The position numbers were made by a program, and so were the translations under genes. The notes beneath the pieces are model-generated. The model was not told the DNA's origin. It did no database searches and was given only the letters and a program-made list of their open reading frames with translations. Source: Mucilaginibacter straminoryzae (GTDB taxonomy: Bacteria > Bacteroidota > Bacteroidia > Sphingobacteriales > Sphingobacteriaceae). From it: a stretch of 64,000 bases of DNA. The stretch covers positions 682,001 to 746,000 of the forward strand of contig NZ_JALJEJ010000002.1 of assembly GCF_022953055.1 (NCBI RefSeq). The letters run 5' to 3'. Of the stretch, positions 7,584 through 17,598 are shown piece by piece (the first letter of the stretch is position 1; every line of letters begins with the position of its first letter).

Positions 7584-9341
7584 CTATTTTTTACCCAGCA
7601 TCAGCTCGCGGATATATTTCACCGGCGCACTGCCATAGCTCAGGAATTTCTCGTTGAATTCTTTCAACTTATACTTGTCGGCCATCTTCTTTCTATACGC
7701 GTCGCGCAGGTCGATAATCTCTTTATACCCGGTAAAATAGCTGGTCAGCTGTACACTGGTTACGCTCACGCGTTTCCATTTGCCTTCGGCTTCAGCCTGC
7801 TGCTGAAATGCTTCTTTAGTCAGCAAACGAACAGCTTCATCCCTATTCATGTTACCGGTATGCACGCTGATATCCAAAATGGTGTTGCATACAGAGCGCA
7901 GGTTCCATTTGTACCACATCAGCCACATTTCCGGCTGATTATTACCGAATCCATTTTCCAACATCATCTGCTCGGTGTAAACCGCCCAACCTTCAATCAT
8001 GGCGCCGTTGCCAAATACCGACTTAATTAAGCTCGGCGATTTGTTGGCATATACCAACTGGGTATAATGCCCTGGTATCGCTTCATGGATGCAAAGGATC
8101 TGCAGAATGTACTGGTTGTATTCGCGCAGGTAGCTTTCCGCTTTTTCTGCAGGCCAGCCGCTCAGGCTACCCACGTTGAAATAAGTGTTACCCGTTTTAT
8201 CATAAGGCCCCGGCGCGCTAACAGAAGCCCCGGCTACTCCGGCCATATAGGCAGGTTCTTTCCGCACTACCAACGGTTTGCTTGGATCAATAAACAACAA
8301 GTTCTTTTCACGCACAAAAGTAGTGAGGCGTGGAATTTCTTTTTCAATGGCCGATTGAAACTCGTCCGGCTTCACATGCACGGTTGATAAGGTATCAATC
8401 ATGCGGCCAATCAGCACTAAACTATCTTTAGGCATTTCGGCTTTGCCAAAATATTTTGGCCACAACTGCCGGCTGATCTTCGCCATTTCGCGGTGAAGGT
8501 ACTTTTTGCGCTCCATCGCGGCGTTGTAGATCTGCTGCGAGCTGCTGCTCGATTGTATATCGTATTTAAATTTGTCCTCGTACAGCGATTTGCCCAGGCG
8601 GAAACTACGGCCTTTATCATTTTTAAGCGCCTTAAGCCAGGCTGCGTAACCTTTAATCGCTTCCACAGATTGCTTTGCCCTGTCCAGCATCTTCTGTTTC
8701 TCTGCCTGCGGGATATTGGTTTTCTTCAGCGAATCCACAAAATCTGTTTCGAAAACAGATACACCGCCCAAATGCTGGTCGATCGCCAATTCTGTGAGTT
8801 CCGGCACAGGGTTCTTTACCTGCTTCTGCGCCTCTTTATACCATAGCGGAATGTTGGTCATCTTCTGATAGAAGCTGCGCAGGCGCTTATCCAGCGGCTC
8901 ATACTTTTCATTCAGGATGAAAGCGAAGGTGCCGATCAGGTTATACTGGTTCGGGTCCCACTCCCAGGCCTTTTGCTGCTGCACACTCCAGATTAGCTGC
9001 TGCATGCGGTTCTCTATCAGGTGGTGATCTATCTTATAGCTGTCTGAAAGTGTATTTACATCAAACCTGCCCAGGGAATCCAATTGCTTCTTTGCAAAGT
9101 CTACCTGTTTCTGCCGCGAAGTGGCGTCAAAAACCACCAAAAGACTATCATACTTGTGATACCCCGTCATGGTGGCCTCATCGGGGTTTAACTTCCAGTA
9201 CGCATCCAGAAAACGGTTTTCATAACCAACAAAGGCAGAGCTGTCGCGCCCGCCTTCTTCAGCCATTACGCTATCTTTTTTACAACCGGTAAACAGGGCC
9301 GCGGCTAAGATCAGCGCGGGAATGATAGGGGTCTTAATCAC
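7584..9341 (-). CDS. DUF885 family lipoprotein, probable metallopeptidase
   Basis: A 585-residue exported protein. The N-terminus MIKTPIIPALILAAALFTGC is a lipoprotein signal with the lipobox cysteine at residue 20. The DUF885 hallmark HEAIPGH is at residues 419-425, a variant of the HExxH zinc motif with a following GH; the region MIEGWAVYTEQMM (about 450-462) supplies the downstream glutamate typical of M32-like thermolysin-fold peptidases. Peptidase activity is inferred from these motifs. The mature protein is predominantly helical. It is followed (downstream) by a convergent nucleoside phosphorylase and preceded by another minus-strand gene start at 10703 facing the same way. Confidence 0.83.
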   Translation of the reverse strand: MIKTPIIPALILAAALFTGCKKDSVMAEEGGRDSSAFVGYENRFLDAYWKLNPDEATMTGYHKYDSLLVVFDATSRQKQVDFAKKQLDSLGRFDVNTLSDSYKIDHHLIENRMQQLIWSVQQQKAWEWDPNQYNLIGTFAFILNEKYEPLDKRLRSFYQKMTNIPLWYKEAQKQVKNPVPELTELAIDQHLGGVSVFETDFVDSLKKTNIPQAEKQKMLDRAKQSVEAIKGYAAWLKALKNDKGRSFRLGKSLYEDKFKYDIQSSSSSQQIYNAAMERKKYLHREMAKISRQLWPKYFGKAEMPKDSLVLIGRMIDTLSTVHVKPDEFQSAIEKEIPRLTTFVREKNLLFIDPSKPLVVRKEPAYMAGVAGASVSAPGPYDKTGNTYFNVGSLSGWPAEKAESYLREYNQYILQILCIHEAIPGHYTQLVYANKSPSLIKSVFGNGAMIEGWAVYTEQMMLENGFGNNQPEMWLMWYKWNLRSVCNTILDISVHTGNMNRDEAVRLLTKEAFQQQAEAEGKWKRVSVTSVQLTSYFTGYKEIIDLRDAYRKKMADKYKLKEFNEKFLSYGSAPVKYIRELMLGKK

Positions 9342-9413
9342 TTGAAGCAGATTTAAAAATCGGAACTAACTTAAACATTATTCTTTAAATCCGCTCCGGA
9401 TGGTGGTTCTGGT

Positions 9414-10703
9414 TTATTTTATTTTATTGACGAAATCAATCACTGCGCTAACAAATTCGGGCTTCAACGGAAGGGTTGGATCAGCATAGGTCGCCAGGTT
9501 TTTATCACGGTCTGCCGGTGCCTGTTTCAGCACGTGGTTCATATCCGGGATGATCTGCAAAACCGCATCTGATTTTGCTTTCTTTAGTTTCTCTGCATTG
9601 CTTACGTTCAACTGTACATCTGTAGTACCATGAACGATCAATACCGGGATCTTTAACTTTTTGATCGCCCGTTGCGGGTCATAGCTCATCCACGACATCA
9701 GGTACGGTTGAATTGCCGGGCGGGCAACACCATACAACGACGCATCCACATTATCCTGCGTTTTGCCACGTGCCAGGCTGTCAATTATCGCACTGAACCT
9801 GCCGGATATATAATCCGGTTGCGATTTGGCCTGTTCCTTTAAAATATAATAAGCTGGCTGGCCTGCACCGGCTACAGAGATAAATCCGCTAACAGGTTGG
9901 TCTGCCGATGCTACCATCCCAATCAGCGAACCTTCGCTATGGCCCAATACAATTACTTTAGAAAAGCGGGCATCGTCGTGCAAATTATTGATCAGTCCTA
10001 CGGCATCATCAATATAATTATCTATGCGGATCTGCGATTCTTTGGTAGAACTAACTGTTTCGCCCACCAAACGCTTGTCATATCTTAAACTGGCAATACC
10101 GCTTTTGCTGAGCGCGGCGGCCAGCATTTTATAACTATTGGCATTTAAACCCATCTTGGGGCTATTACCGTTACGGTCTGTCGGCCCGGAGCCGGGGATA
10201 ATCAAAACAACAGGCACCTTACCAGTGGCATTAGCAGGCATGGTCAGGGTACCAGAAATGGTAGCGCCCATTCCTTTATAGGTAAATGCAGATTCGCCTG
10301 GTTCCAACTGGCCGGGTTGCGCAACTACCGCCTGCGCAGGATCTTTGTAATTGTCAAAAAGCAACCCGGCAAACTGGTTGGCCTGGTTAATATTCACTTT
10401 CATGGCCAATACAGATTTATTGAACGTGGCCTTATAGGTAGCAATGCCTTTATCCATTGCGATAAATGAAACCTGGTCTAACTTGCCTAACTGCGTTTGC
10501 AACTGGCTGATCATCTGCCGGTTTTTATCTGCTGGTAGTAAAGCCTTTACTTCCGGCGCCATCAAGCTAAAAATACTATCAGCCTGATTTTTATTATAAT
10601 AATGCTGAAAACGCGCGACAGCTTTCTTGTATGCAGCCGGTTCTGACTGGGCAAAAGCCGCAGTTAAACTCAATAAAAGGATAATTAAAAATGGTGCTCT
10701 CAT
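9414..10703 (-). CDS. secreted alpha/beta hydrolase with DUF3887-like N-terminal domain
   Basis: A 429-residue exported hydrolase. A signal peptide covers residues 1-18 (ending AAFAQ). Residues about 22-118 look like the DUF3887 (cystatin-like) domain that often precedes hydrolases in Bacteroidota. The serine hydrolase domain follows: oxyanion region PGSGPTDRNGN (170-180), nucleophile S256 in GHSEGS, aspartate in LIVHGTTDVQL and histidine in IPDMNHVLK. This layout fits serine aminopeptidase S33/acyl-esterase-like hydrolases. The substrate is unknown. Its 5' end faces the outer-membrane receptor gene across a 195-bp divergent region containing an 18-bp palindrome. Confidence 0.85.
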   Translation of the reverse strand: MRAPFLIILLLSLTAAFAQSEPAAYKKAVARFQHYYNKNQADSIFSLMAPEVKALLPADKNRQMISQLQTQLGKLDQVSFIAMDKGIATYKATFNKSVLAMKVNINQANQFAGLLFDNYKDPAQAVVAQPGQLEPGESAFTYKGMGATISGTLTMPANATGKVPVVLIIPGSGPTDRNGNSPKMGLNANSYKMLAAALSKSGIASLRYDKRLVGETVSSTKESQIRIDNYIDDAVGLINNLHDDARFSKVIVLGHSEGSLIGMVASADQPVSGFISVAGAGQPAYYILKEQAKSQPDYISGRFSAIIDSLARGKTQDNVDASLYGVARPAIQPYLMSWMSYDPQRAIKKLKIPVLIVHGTTDVQLNVSNAEKLKKAKSDAVLQIIPDMNHVLKQAPADRDKNLATYADPTLPLKPEFVSAVIDFVNKIK

Positions 10704-10818
10704 TACCTACGGTGATTATCGGTGCTAAAAATACTAATAGCATTCAAGTATTATAAAATCTTGATAATTTTGTTAACTATTAACAAAAAACAATCACAAT
10801 ATTTAAATATATTGCAAC

Positions 10819-10836
10819 CGTAATAATATTATTACG
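10819..10836. promoter_or_regulatory. perfect 18-bp palindrome in divergent promoter region
   Basis: CGTAATAATATTATTACG is a perfect palindrome with no spacer, in the AT-rich gap between the divergent hydrolase gene (starts 10703, -) and outer-membrane receptor gene (starts 10899, +). Its position 63 bp upstream of the receptor start fits an operator for a dimeric regulator controlling one or both genes. The regulator is not identifiable here. Confidence 0.4.
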
Positions 10837-10898
10837 TACTAAGCCTATCACCGGCGCTATAACTAATTGACAAATAGAAAGGCCCCTGCTGCTGTTTA

Positions 10899-13355
10899 AT
10901 GAAAAAACTGTCTACCTGCATTTTTTTATTTTTTCTAACAGGATATGCACTTTACTCGCATGCGCAATCAGGCCAGTCTACGTTGTCAGGTAAAATTGTG
11001 GACGAAACCGGTATTGCGGCAGAAGCGGTAACGGTTGCCTTACTAACCGTAAAAGACTCGGCCCTGGTAAAGGCCGCCAGCACAACCAAAAGCGGTTTGT
11101 TTTCTTTTTCCGGCCTCGGTGCAGGGCGTTACTTGCTGTTAATCAGCCGCATCAGTAATCGAAAAACTTATTTTGGACCATACACCGTCCTGTCTTCAAC
11201 CAAAACATCCATCCCTGACATCAGGTTAGAACCCGATATTACGTCGCTGGCTACGGTAACCATCACCGGTGTAAAAAAACTGGTGGAAGTACGGCGCGAT
11301 AAAATAATCCTCAACGTCGAACGAAACCCCTATGCACAGGGCGCTTCATTTACCGATCTGCTGCGGACAGCCCCGGGAGTGAAAGTAAGTGGTGACGGAC
11401 AAATAGCGATGCATGCGGGGCAACAACCTTCCGTCATGATCAACGGGAAGTTATTGCAGCTTTCCGGTGCAGACCTTACCGAATACCTGCGATCGCTGCC
11501 TTCATCCGGCATTGAGCAAATTGAACTGATCCCGAATCCGCCTGCCAAGTATGATGCTGCCGGTAACGGAGGACTGATCAATATCATCTTAAAAAAAGGC
11601 AAAAACACCGGGCTGAATAATATCCTGACCACATCTGCCGGTTATGGAAACTTTGGCAAAGCGGGTATTAATTTAAATACAAATTATCGTACGGGTAAGA
11701 TCAACATTTTTGGGAATGCGGGCTACCGCTATGATAAAACAGACCATACGATTAATACCGATCGTAATGTGCATGGCACTGCACTCTCTAACTTTAGCAC
11801 AAGGTATTACAATACGCAACGTACACCGCGGTTCGATTACCGGATTGGCACTGATTATTCAATAGATTCTGACCATACAGTTGGTTTCCTGGTATATGGC
11901 AATACCGGCACCAGCCGTTTTAACAAAAGGACCACTACCCTGATGCAGGTTAACGGGCAGCCGGATTCTATGCTGTACACCACTTCTTACCCCGAAAGAA
12001 GTGTCAGCAATGTAAACTATAACCTCAACTACAGCGGCAAAATCGGGCATACAAAACAAACCCTCAGTGCCGATGCAGATTATTCGGTGTACCGCAGAAC
12101 TACCGATGAAATTTTATACAGCAAAGCAACAAGGCTTCGCCCAATTAATCAGCCCACTTTGGCGATCATCCAACCGGCTTTTTCCAATGACACGTTGCGT
12201 AACTATGCCCCTACACGGTATGATAATAAGTCTTTTAAAATAGATTATGTCAACCCTGTTTCCGCATCCGCAAGGCTTGAGGCCGGGGTAAAAGTAAGCG
12301 ACGTAAAATCAGATAACCAACAGGAATTCGACGTGGTAAGAAAAGGGATTTATAAACCCTACGCCCCTTTCACTTCAACGTTTATGTATGCAGAAAAAAT
12401 AGCAGCTGCATACGTAAATTATGCTAAAACATCAGGAAGGTTTAACTATACCGCAGGCTTAAGGGCAGAACGCCGGGCAACGGAAGCAGAATCATCCTCG
12501 ATGGGATTAGATGTAGACAGGAAATACATCAGCTACTACCCAAGCTTACTGGTTAATTACAATTTAAAAAATCAGTCGTCGCTGACTTTAGATTTTTCGC
12601 GCCGGATTGACCCGCCTGCTTATGAAAACCTTAATCCGATCGTTTACTTCCAGGACAATTACAATTTCCGCTCGGGCAATGCCTTCTTAAAACCCGCGTA
12701 TAAAAATGAACTGGCTTTAAAGTACAGCAATAGTAAGGACTGGCTGATTACGCTTAATGCCTCCCGGATCACTGATTTCTGGAGCTTTACTTACTTTATC
12801 CAGGACGATAAAACAAAGACGTTCAAAACCACCAAGGTTAATTTCAAAGCAGAAGATGTATTAGGTTTAACTTATAGTATCCCTTTTAAGTTAACCAGTT
12901 GGTGGCGTGCTTCTGTTTATGGCGAAGCTACTCTGATGCGTTTTACAGATACAACCGGGTACAGCAAAAATGCACACGACCTGAACGTGCTGCTTCAGCA
13001 GAATTTTAACATCGCTAAAAACCTGACGGCCAGCATTGACGGCTATTACGATATTCCCACTTACTTCGGAATACTGAACTATAAAAAGGTTTATTATTCG
13101 AACGCGTCTGTAATCAAACAATTTGCCTCACGAAAAATAACGCTCACTTTTGCCGTGACTGATATTTTTAATACCCGACGCGACAGAACCTACAGCAATT
13201 ATAAAAACCTTGATTTTAACCTGTATGATAAACCCGAAACCAGGGTGTTCAGGCTCAGTGTTTCCTACCGCTTTGGTAAGTCGGGCGTAAAAGCTTCGCG
13301 CCGCCGCAATGTGGGTAATGATGAAGAACAGAAACGAATGAGTGGTTCGAACTGA
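10899..13355 (+). CDS. outer-membrane beta-barrel receptor (TonB-dependent receptor-like, OMP_b-brl_3 type)
   Basis: An 818-residue outer-membrane protein. Signal peptide at residues 1-22; carboxypeptidase-regulatory-like domain at about 27-110 (LSGKIVDETGIAAEAVTVAL, FSFSGLGAGRYLLL); plug domain at about 125-230 (FTDLLRTAPGVKVSGDGQI, SVMINGKLLQLSG, IEQIELIPNPPAKYDAAGNGG, INIILKKG); then a long barrel of aromatic-rich strands. The barrel type resembles the outer membrane protein beta-barrel family (PF14905-like) rather than SusC. A polar tail (about 800-818) follows the last strand. Such proteins import or sense unknown ligands. No SusD partner is adjacent, so a glycan-uptake role is not indicated. 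Confidence 0.85.
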   Translation: MKKLSTCIFLFFLTGYALYSHAQSGQSTLSGKIVDETGIAAEAVTVALLTVKDSALVKAASTTKSGLFSFSGLGAGRYLLLISRISNRKTYFGPYTVLSSTKTSIPDIRLEPDITSLATVTITGVKKLVEVRRDKIILNVERNPYAQGASFTDLLRTAPGVKVSGDGQIAMHAGQQPSVMINGKLLQLSGADLTEYLRSLPSSGIEQIELIPNPPAKYDAAGNGGLINIILKKGKNTGLNNILTTSAGYGNFGKAGINLNTNYRTGKINIFGNAGYRYDKTDHTINTDRNVHGTALSNFSTRYYNTQRTPRFDYRIGTDYSIDSDHTVGFLVYGNTGTSRFNKRTTTLMQVNGQPDSMLYTTSYPERSVSNVNYNLNYSGKIGHTKQTLSADADYSVYRRTTDEILYSKATRLRPINQPTLAIIQPAFSNDTLRNYAPTRYDNKSFKIDYVNPVSASARLEAGVKVSDVKSDNQQEFDVVRKGIYKPYAPFTSTFMYAEKIAAAYVNYAKTSGRFNYTAGLRAERRATEAESSSMGLDVDRKYISYYPSLLVNYNLKNQSSLTLDFSRRIDPPAYENLNPIVYFQDNYNFRSGNAFLKPAYKNELALKYSNSKDWLITLNASRITDFWSFTYFIQDDKTKTFKTTKVNFKAEDVLGLTYSIPFKLTSWWRASVYGEATLMRFTDTTGYSKNAHDLNVLLQQNFNIAKNLTASIDGYYDIPTYFGILNYKKVYYSNASVIKQFASRKITLTFAVTDIFNTRRDRTYSNYKNLDFNLYDKPETRVFRLSVSYRFGKSGVKASRRRNVGNDEEQKRMSGSN

Positions 13356-13742
13356 TCAGCCACCGCGCCCGGTTAGCATACCGATGATGATCACCAACAG
13401 TACAAACAGGGTGATCGCCGTGTACAGGTAATCTTTCTCTAAAATAAACCCGATAGCAGAAAAAATGACCCGTACCACTGGTGTGGCTATCAGCAGGATA
13501 ATACCGGCCTGGATAATGGCCCTTCCACGTAAGTTCAGGATGCCGTTGATGATCCCTCCAATGCTTTGAACGAATGCCGGTACACCCTGGAACTGGCGAT
13601 AGCTGACGGTAGAACTGCCATGCCGGTACAGATAAATTACGCCGCCGATAAAAACCACGGCCATGGATACAATTACCCCTCCGCGAAGTACCCAGCCAAT
13701 GACATCCTGTATGTTTTTATCTTTAAAATTACTGCCCGCCAT
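13356..13742 (-). CDS. DUF1634 domain membrane protein
   Basis: A 128-residue inner-membrane protein with three predicted helices: about residues 19-38 (VIVSMAVVFIGGVIYLY), 73-97 (AIIQAGIILLIATPVVRVI) and 104-124 (LYTAITLFVLLVIIIGML). The N-terminal DVIGWVLRGGV and the central GRAIIQAGIILLIATPV are DUF1634 signatures. Members are nearly always next to a TauE/SafE permease, as here (the upstream gene ends 4 bp before this start), so it is probably an accessory subunit of that exporter. Its stop abuts the convergent receptor gene with no spacer. Confidence 0.85.
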   Translation of the reverse strand: MAGSNFKDKNIQDVIGWVLRGGVIVSMAVVFIGGVIYLYRHGSSTVSYRQFQGVPAFVQSIGGIINGILNLRGRAIIQAGIILLIATPVVRVIFSAIGFILEKDYLYTAITLFVLLVIIIGMLTGRGG

Positions 13743-13746
13743 TACT

Positions 13747-14586
13747 TTAAATTTTACCCGTAATACCGTTATAGATCATCTGCACGGCCAGTATCGTCAC
13801 GATGACGGCGAACACCCACCGCAGCCAGCCGGAAGATTTGGCATGTACCAATATCTTTGAACCGGTTAAAGCCCCCAGCAGCACACCCAATACAACAGGC
13901 ATAGACAAACCTGGATCGATATAACCGCGCTGCAGGTAAACTACGGCACTGGCAGCTGCGGTAACCCCGATCATGAAGTTGCTGGTAGTCGTAGAAACTT
14001 TAAAGGGTATGCGCATAATACTGTCCATCGCCACCACCTTTAACGATCCTGAGCCGATTCCCAATAAGCCGGAAATAATACCGGCAAACAGCATCATAAA
14101 AAAGCCGCCGCCAACTTTACGCACACCGTACTTTACTACCTGCCCGTCTGGCGTGGGGTAACTTCCGTTCAGTTTTAACTTTTCTGCCCAAACGCTTTCT
14201 GTCTGCGAGATATTCTCCACTTTCTTCTTTAGCGACATGAGCGCCGAAAAGATCAGGATGACACCAAAAAGCACGGCTATGATGGGCGTATGGATATATA
14301 AAGACAAGGTAGCGCCGACAAGCGCACCAACCGTTGTGGCAATCTCCAGGAACATGCCGATGCGGATATTCGTGATCCCTTCGCGAACGTACGCCGCTGC
14401 CGAACCGGACGAAGTAGCGATAACCGAGATGAGCGATGCACCGATGGCGTAATGGATATCTACATGCAGCAGCACTGTCAGCAAAGGGATAATAACCACG
14501 CCGCCGCCTAAGCCGGTTAAAGAACCTAAAAGACCGGCAAAGTAAGAACCTGCAAGAATAATAATAGTTAAGAGATATACAGACAT
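13747..14586 (-). CDS. sulfite exporter TauE/SafE family permease
   Basis: A 279-residue integral membrane protein with about eight helices arranged as two related halves. The half-site signatures FAGLLGSLTGLGGGVVIIPLL (around residues 17-37) and the second GIISGLLGIGSGSLKVVAM (about 163-181) are the paired glycine-rich motifs of TauE/SafE transporters, which export sulfite, sulfoacetate or related anions. A cytoplasmic loop of about 45 residues separates the halves. It forms a two-gene operon with the DUF1634 gene 4 bp downstream. The actual anion is not predictable. Confidence 0.87.
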   Translation of the reverse strand: MSVYLLTIIILAGSYFAGLLGSLTGLGGGVVIIPLLTVLLHVDIHYAIGASLISVIATSSGSAAAYVREGITNIRIGMFLEIATTVGALVGATLSLYIHTPIIAVLFGVILIFSALMSLKKKVENISQTESVWAEKLKLNGSYPTPDGQVVKYGVRKVGGGFFMMLFAGIISGLLGIGSGSLKVVAMDSIMRIPFKVSTTTSNFMIGVTAAASAVVYLQRGYIDPGLSMPVVLGVLLGALTGSKILVHAKSSGWLRWVFAVIVTILAVQMIYNGITGKI

Positions 14587-14711
14587 TGCGGGGCTTGTGC
14601 TGTTTCGTTTGCTAAAGTAGTAATACTTTTCAAAGCCAGGCGGTTTGGCGTAACAGCATTTTTAATTAATTTTTAAAAGATAATAACTACTTTAATCGTT
14701 TTAATGTCGCT

Positions 14712-16076
14712 ATGAGAATTAAACTGCTTATTCTTTTTTGTCTGTTCGCCCTGGGTGCTGTCGCGCAAAGCAAGCTCCCGTCGAACATGTTTTTTAAAAC
14801 GCTTCCAAACGGGCTTGATGTACTGGTGATTGAAGATAACAGCGTGCCGCTGGCTACTGTAATGATTACTTGTAAGAATGGCTCTTTTACAGAACCACCG
14901 CAGTTTAACGGGCTGAGCCACCTTTACGAACACATGTTTTTTAAGGCAAACAAAGATTACCCTACCCAGGAAGACCTGATGAATCGCATCAGCGAGTTGG
15001 GGATCGAGTTTAATGGCTCTACCACATTCGAAAATGTGAACTACTACTTCACCCTGCCCAGCGCAAACCTGAAACCCGGCCTCGAACTGATGAACTCTGC
15101 CATCCGCTACCCTTTATTTACCCCGGAGGAAATGGCAAAAGAAAATATTGTAGTAGACGATGAATTTCAGCGGCACGAATCCAGCCCGGCATTTGCGCTG
15201 CTGCAAACCATGGACCATCACATGTGGGGCGATTTGTATAGCCGTAAGAACCCTACAGGCGACCACCAGGTGATCCGCTCGGCAACGCCTGCCATGATGG
15301 ATTCTATCAAAAACAAGTACTACTATCCTAACAACTCATTACTGACGATAGCCGGAGACGTAGCCCATGACGCCGTATTTGCCCAGGTAGAGCAGCTTTT
15401 TGGCAGCTGGAAGCATTCTTCTTTCGACCCTTTTCAGAAATGGCCGATACCCGAATTTAAGCCGCTAACCAAAAACGATTATTTCGTGGTGAAATCGAAC
15501 CTTACCAATGTTCCTATTATCCAGATGAACTGGTTCGGACCGGACACCCGGAATGACATCCCGGCAACTTACGCCGCAGACGTTTTCTCTTACATTCTGG
15601 ATCAAAACTCGTCTAAACTCAGTAAAGCGCTCATCCAATCCGGCCTGGCCTTGCAGGTAGACTTTGGTTACCTTACCTTACGCTATACCGGCCCCATTAC
15701 CCTAACAGTGATCCCTAACCCCAATAAAGTACAGGAGTGCCTGGCCGAAATTAAACGGCAAATTGCCATGTGGGACAGCCCCGATTACGTAACTGACGAA
15801 CAACTGGAAACCGCTAAGCGGAAACTGGAAATTAAGCAGATCCGCGAAGCAGAGGTCACTTCAGATTTTACGCAGGTGCTTTCGTTCTGGTGGGCATCGG
15901 CTTCTATTGATTACTTCAACACGTATAACGATAACCTGAAGAAAATGACCAAAGCAGATCTGCAGAACTACGTGCGCAAATACATTAAAGACAAACCTCA
16001 TTGCGCGGGCTTGCTGATCAACCCGTATATGGAGCAGCAGATCATGCCCGAAAAATTCTTTACCGCCAGCAACTAA
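14712..16076 (+). CDS. M16 family zinc metallopeptidase, catalytic member
   Basis: A 454-residue exported insulinase-family peptidase. A signal peptide spans residues 1-19 (ending AVAQ). The inverted zinc motif HxxEH is intact at H70-E73-H74 (HLYEH), with the third ligand E151 in ENIVVDDEF, the normal 77-residue spacing. A second M16 domain follows (about 230-430). It sits 31 bp upstream of a second M16 gene that lacks the motif, the classical active/inactive pair in which both chains form one closed chamber. Location is probably periplasmic. The substrate is unknown. Confidence 0.88.
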   Translation: MRIKLLILFCLFALGAVAQSKLPSNMFFKTLPNGLDVLVIEDNSVPLATVMITCKNGSFTEPPQFNGLSHLYEHMFFKANKDYPTQEDLMNRISELGIEFNGSTTFENVNYYFTLPSANLKPGLELMNSAIRYPLFTPEEMAKENIVVDDEFQRHESSPAFALLQTMDHHMWGDLYSRKNPTGDHQVIRSATPAMMDSIKNKYYYPNNSLLTIAGDVAHDAVFAQVEQLFGSWKHSSFDPFQKWPIPEFKPLTKNDYFVVKSNLTNVPIIQMNWFGPDTRNDIPATYAADVFSYILDQNSSKLSKALIQSGLALQVDFGYLTLRYTGPITLTVIPNPNKVQECLAEIKRQIAMWDSPDYVTDEQLETAKRKLEIKQIREAEVTSDFTQVLSFWWASASIDYFNTYNDNLKKMTKADLQNYVRKYIKDKPHCAGLLINPYMEQQIMPEKFFTASN

Positions 16077-16107
16077 ATCTTAACATACAGCAGGTATTCC
16101 TTCCATC

Positions 16108-17421
16108 ATGAAAAGAACATTCATCCTTATATTCTCTTTAATTTTATCAGCATCCGCAACTTTTGCCCAACCCAGCACCCGTACCACCACTTCTTTTATG
16201 GTGAACGGCCTGAAGGTAATTTTCAAACCCACGGTTAAAGAAGTGATCAGCGTGCGCATGTATTACCGCGGCGGTGTTTACAATTACCCAAAATCGCAGG
16301 CGGGCATAGAAAACTTTGCGCTGAAAGCCGCTACAGAGTGCGGCACCAAAAAATATTCTGCAAATGCTTTTCGCGATATGACCGACGAGTTTGGCATTTC
16401 CATCGGCGGTTCATCATCACTTGATTATGGCAACATTGCCATGGAGTGTATTTCTAAATACTTCGACCAGGGATGGAGCTTATTCGCCGAAGCGATTATG
16501 CACCCAGCTTTCGAACCTAATGAAGTTGAATTACTGAAAAGCAAGGTGATTACAAGGGCAAATACCCAGCAATCAGACCCGGACCAGCATATTGAAGACA
16601 TGGTGACTGCCAACGCTTTTGCCGGCAGCCCTTATGCAACAGACCCTGAAGGAACGGAACAAAGTATTCTGCCGCTAAAAGCCCAAGCGTTAAAATTATA
16701 CTACACCAAACTGCTGAATAAAAACCGCATGTTCCTGGTAGTGGCCGGTAAAATTAGCCGACAGCAATTGGAGCAGAAGATCCGCAGCGCCTTTGCCGCA
16801 CTGCCGGCAAAACCGTATTCGCCGCCGGTGCAAAGCATCCCGGTTTGGACAGACAATAACCTGAATACAGAAAGCCGTGCTTTGGCTACCAACTACATCA
16901 GCGCAGCTTTTAACGCACCGGCACCTACCAGCCCCGACTATCTCCCCTTCCGGATGGGTATCTCGGCACTGAGTGGTTCTATCTTCGCAGAATTACGTAC
17001 ACGCAGAAATTTATCGTATGATCCCGGCGCTTACCTGGTAAGTAATAAAATCTCTTACGGGATACTTCATGTAAGCACGAATGATCCGCAAGAGGCTGTT
17101 TCGGCAATGGTAACAGTAGTGAACCGGATACGTGCAGCAGGCATTTCAGACGAGGGCCTGGAATATCTGAAGAATAGCTTCATCACCTCTAACTACAGCA
17201 AGCAACAGGGTTCGGGTGCCATCTCCTCTAACCTGGGAGCAGCTGAAATTAACGGTGGCTGGCAGTATGCAGAAAATTTACCGCAGATGCTGAGTAAAGT
17301 TACCGTGGCACAAATTAACCGCAGCCTCAACAAATATATCTCTGGCCTGCGGTGGAGCTATCTGGGCGATACCAACCTGGCTAAACAGGCGGTTGATGCT
17401 TTCTCGATGACGGTGCACTAA
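16108..17421 (+). CDS. M16 family peptidase-like protein, non-catalytic partner
   Basis: A 437-residue exported M16-like protein with a signal peptide at residues 1-20 (ending TFAQ). Where the active partner has HxxEH, this one reads GIENFALKAATECGT, so the zinc ligands are missing; this fits the inactive subunit of M16B pairs. The C-terminal half keeps the substrate-grasping R/Y feature (LRTRRNLSYDPGAYL, about residues 296-310). It lies 31 bp after the catalytic gene in the same direction, so the two probably form an obligate heterodimer. Loss of the motif is by substitution, not frameshift. Confidence 0.85.
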   Translation: MKRTFILIFSLILSASATFAQPSTRTTTSFMVNGLKVIFKPTVKEVISVRMYYRGGVYNYPKSQAGIENFALKAATECGTKKYSANAFRDMTDEFGISIGGSSSLDYGNIAMECISKYFDQGWSLFAEAIMHPAFEPNEVELLKSKVITRANTQQSDPDQHIEDMVTANAFAGSPYATDPEGTEQSILPLKAQALKLYYTKLLNKNRMFLVVAGKISRQQLEQKIRSAFAALPAKPYSPPVQSIPVWTDNNLNTESRALATNYISAAFNAPAPTSPDYLPFRMGISALSGSIFAELRTRRNLSYDPGAYLVSNKISYGILHVSTNDPQEAVSAMVTVVNRIRAAGISDEGLEYLKNSFITSNYSKQQGSGAISSNLGAAEINGGWQYAENLPQMLSKVTVAQINRSLNKYISGLRWSYLGDTNLAKQAVDAFSMTVH

Positions 17422-17598
17422 TAAGATTTGCAGTGCTGAAACGCTGATAAAGATCACAAACAACGGGAGACCAGATCACTTATTTACCTGCGACGTGCTG
17501 ATATCTTTGACCAGAACCGCCTGATGGTTTTGCAATGCCTTTTTGCAACAATAGCATAAAGGCGCTGTTATCCTTCAGACGGACAAAAAAGTATCACC

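Noticed and set aside
13356..14586. Sulfur-related operon including the neighbouring receptor
   Set aside because: The receptor gene is convergent with the DUF1634-TauE/SafE pair, so no shared transcript or role is supported.
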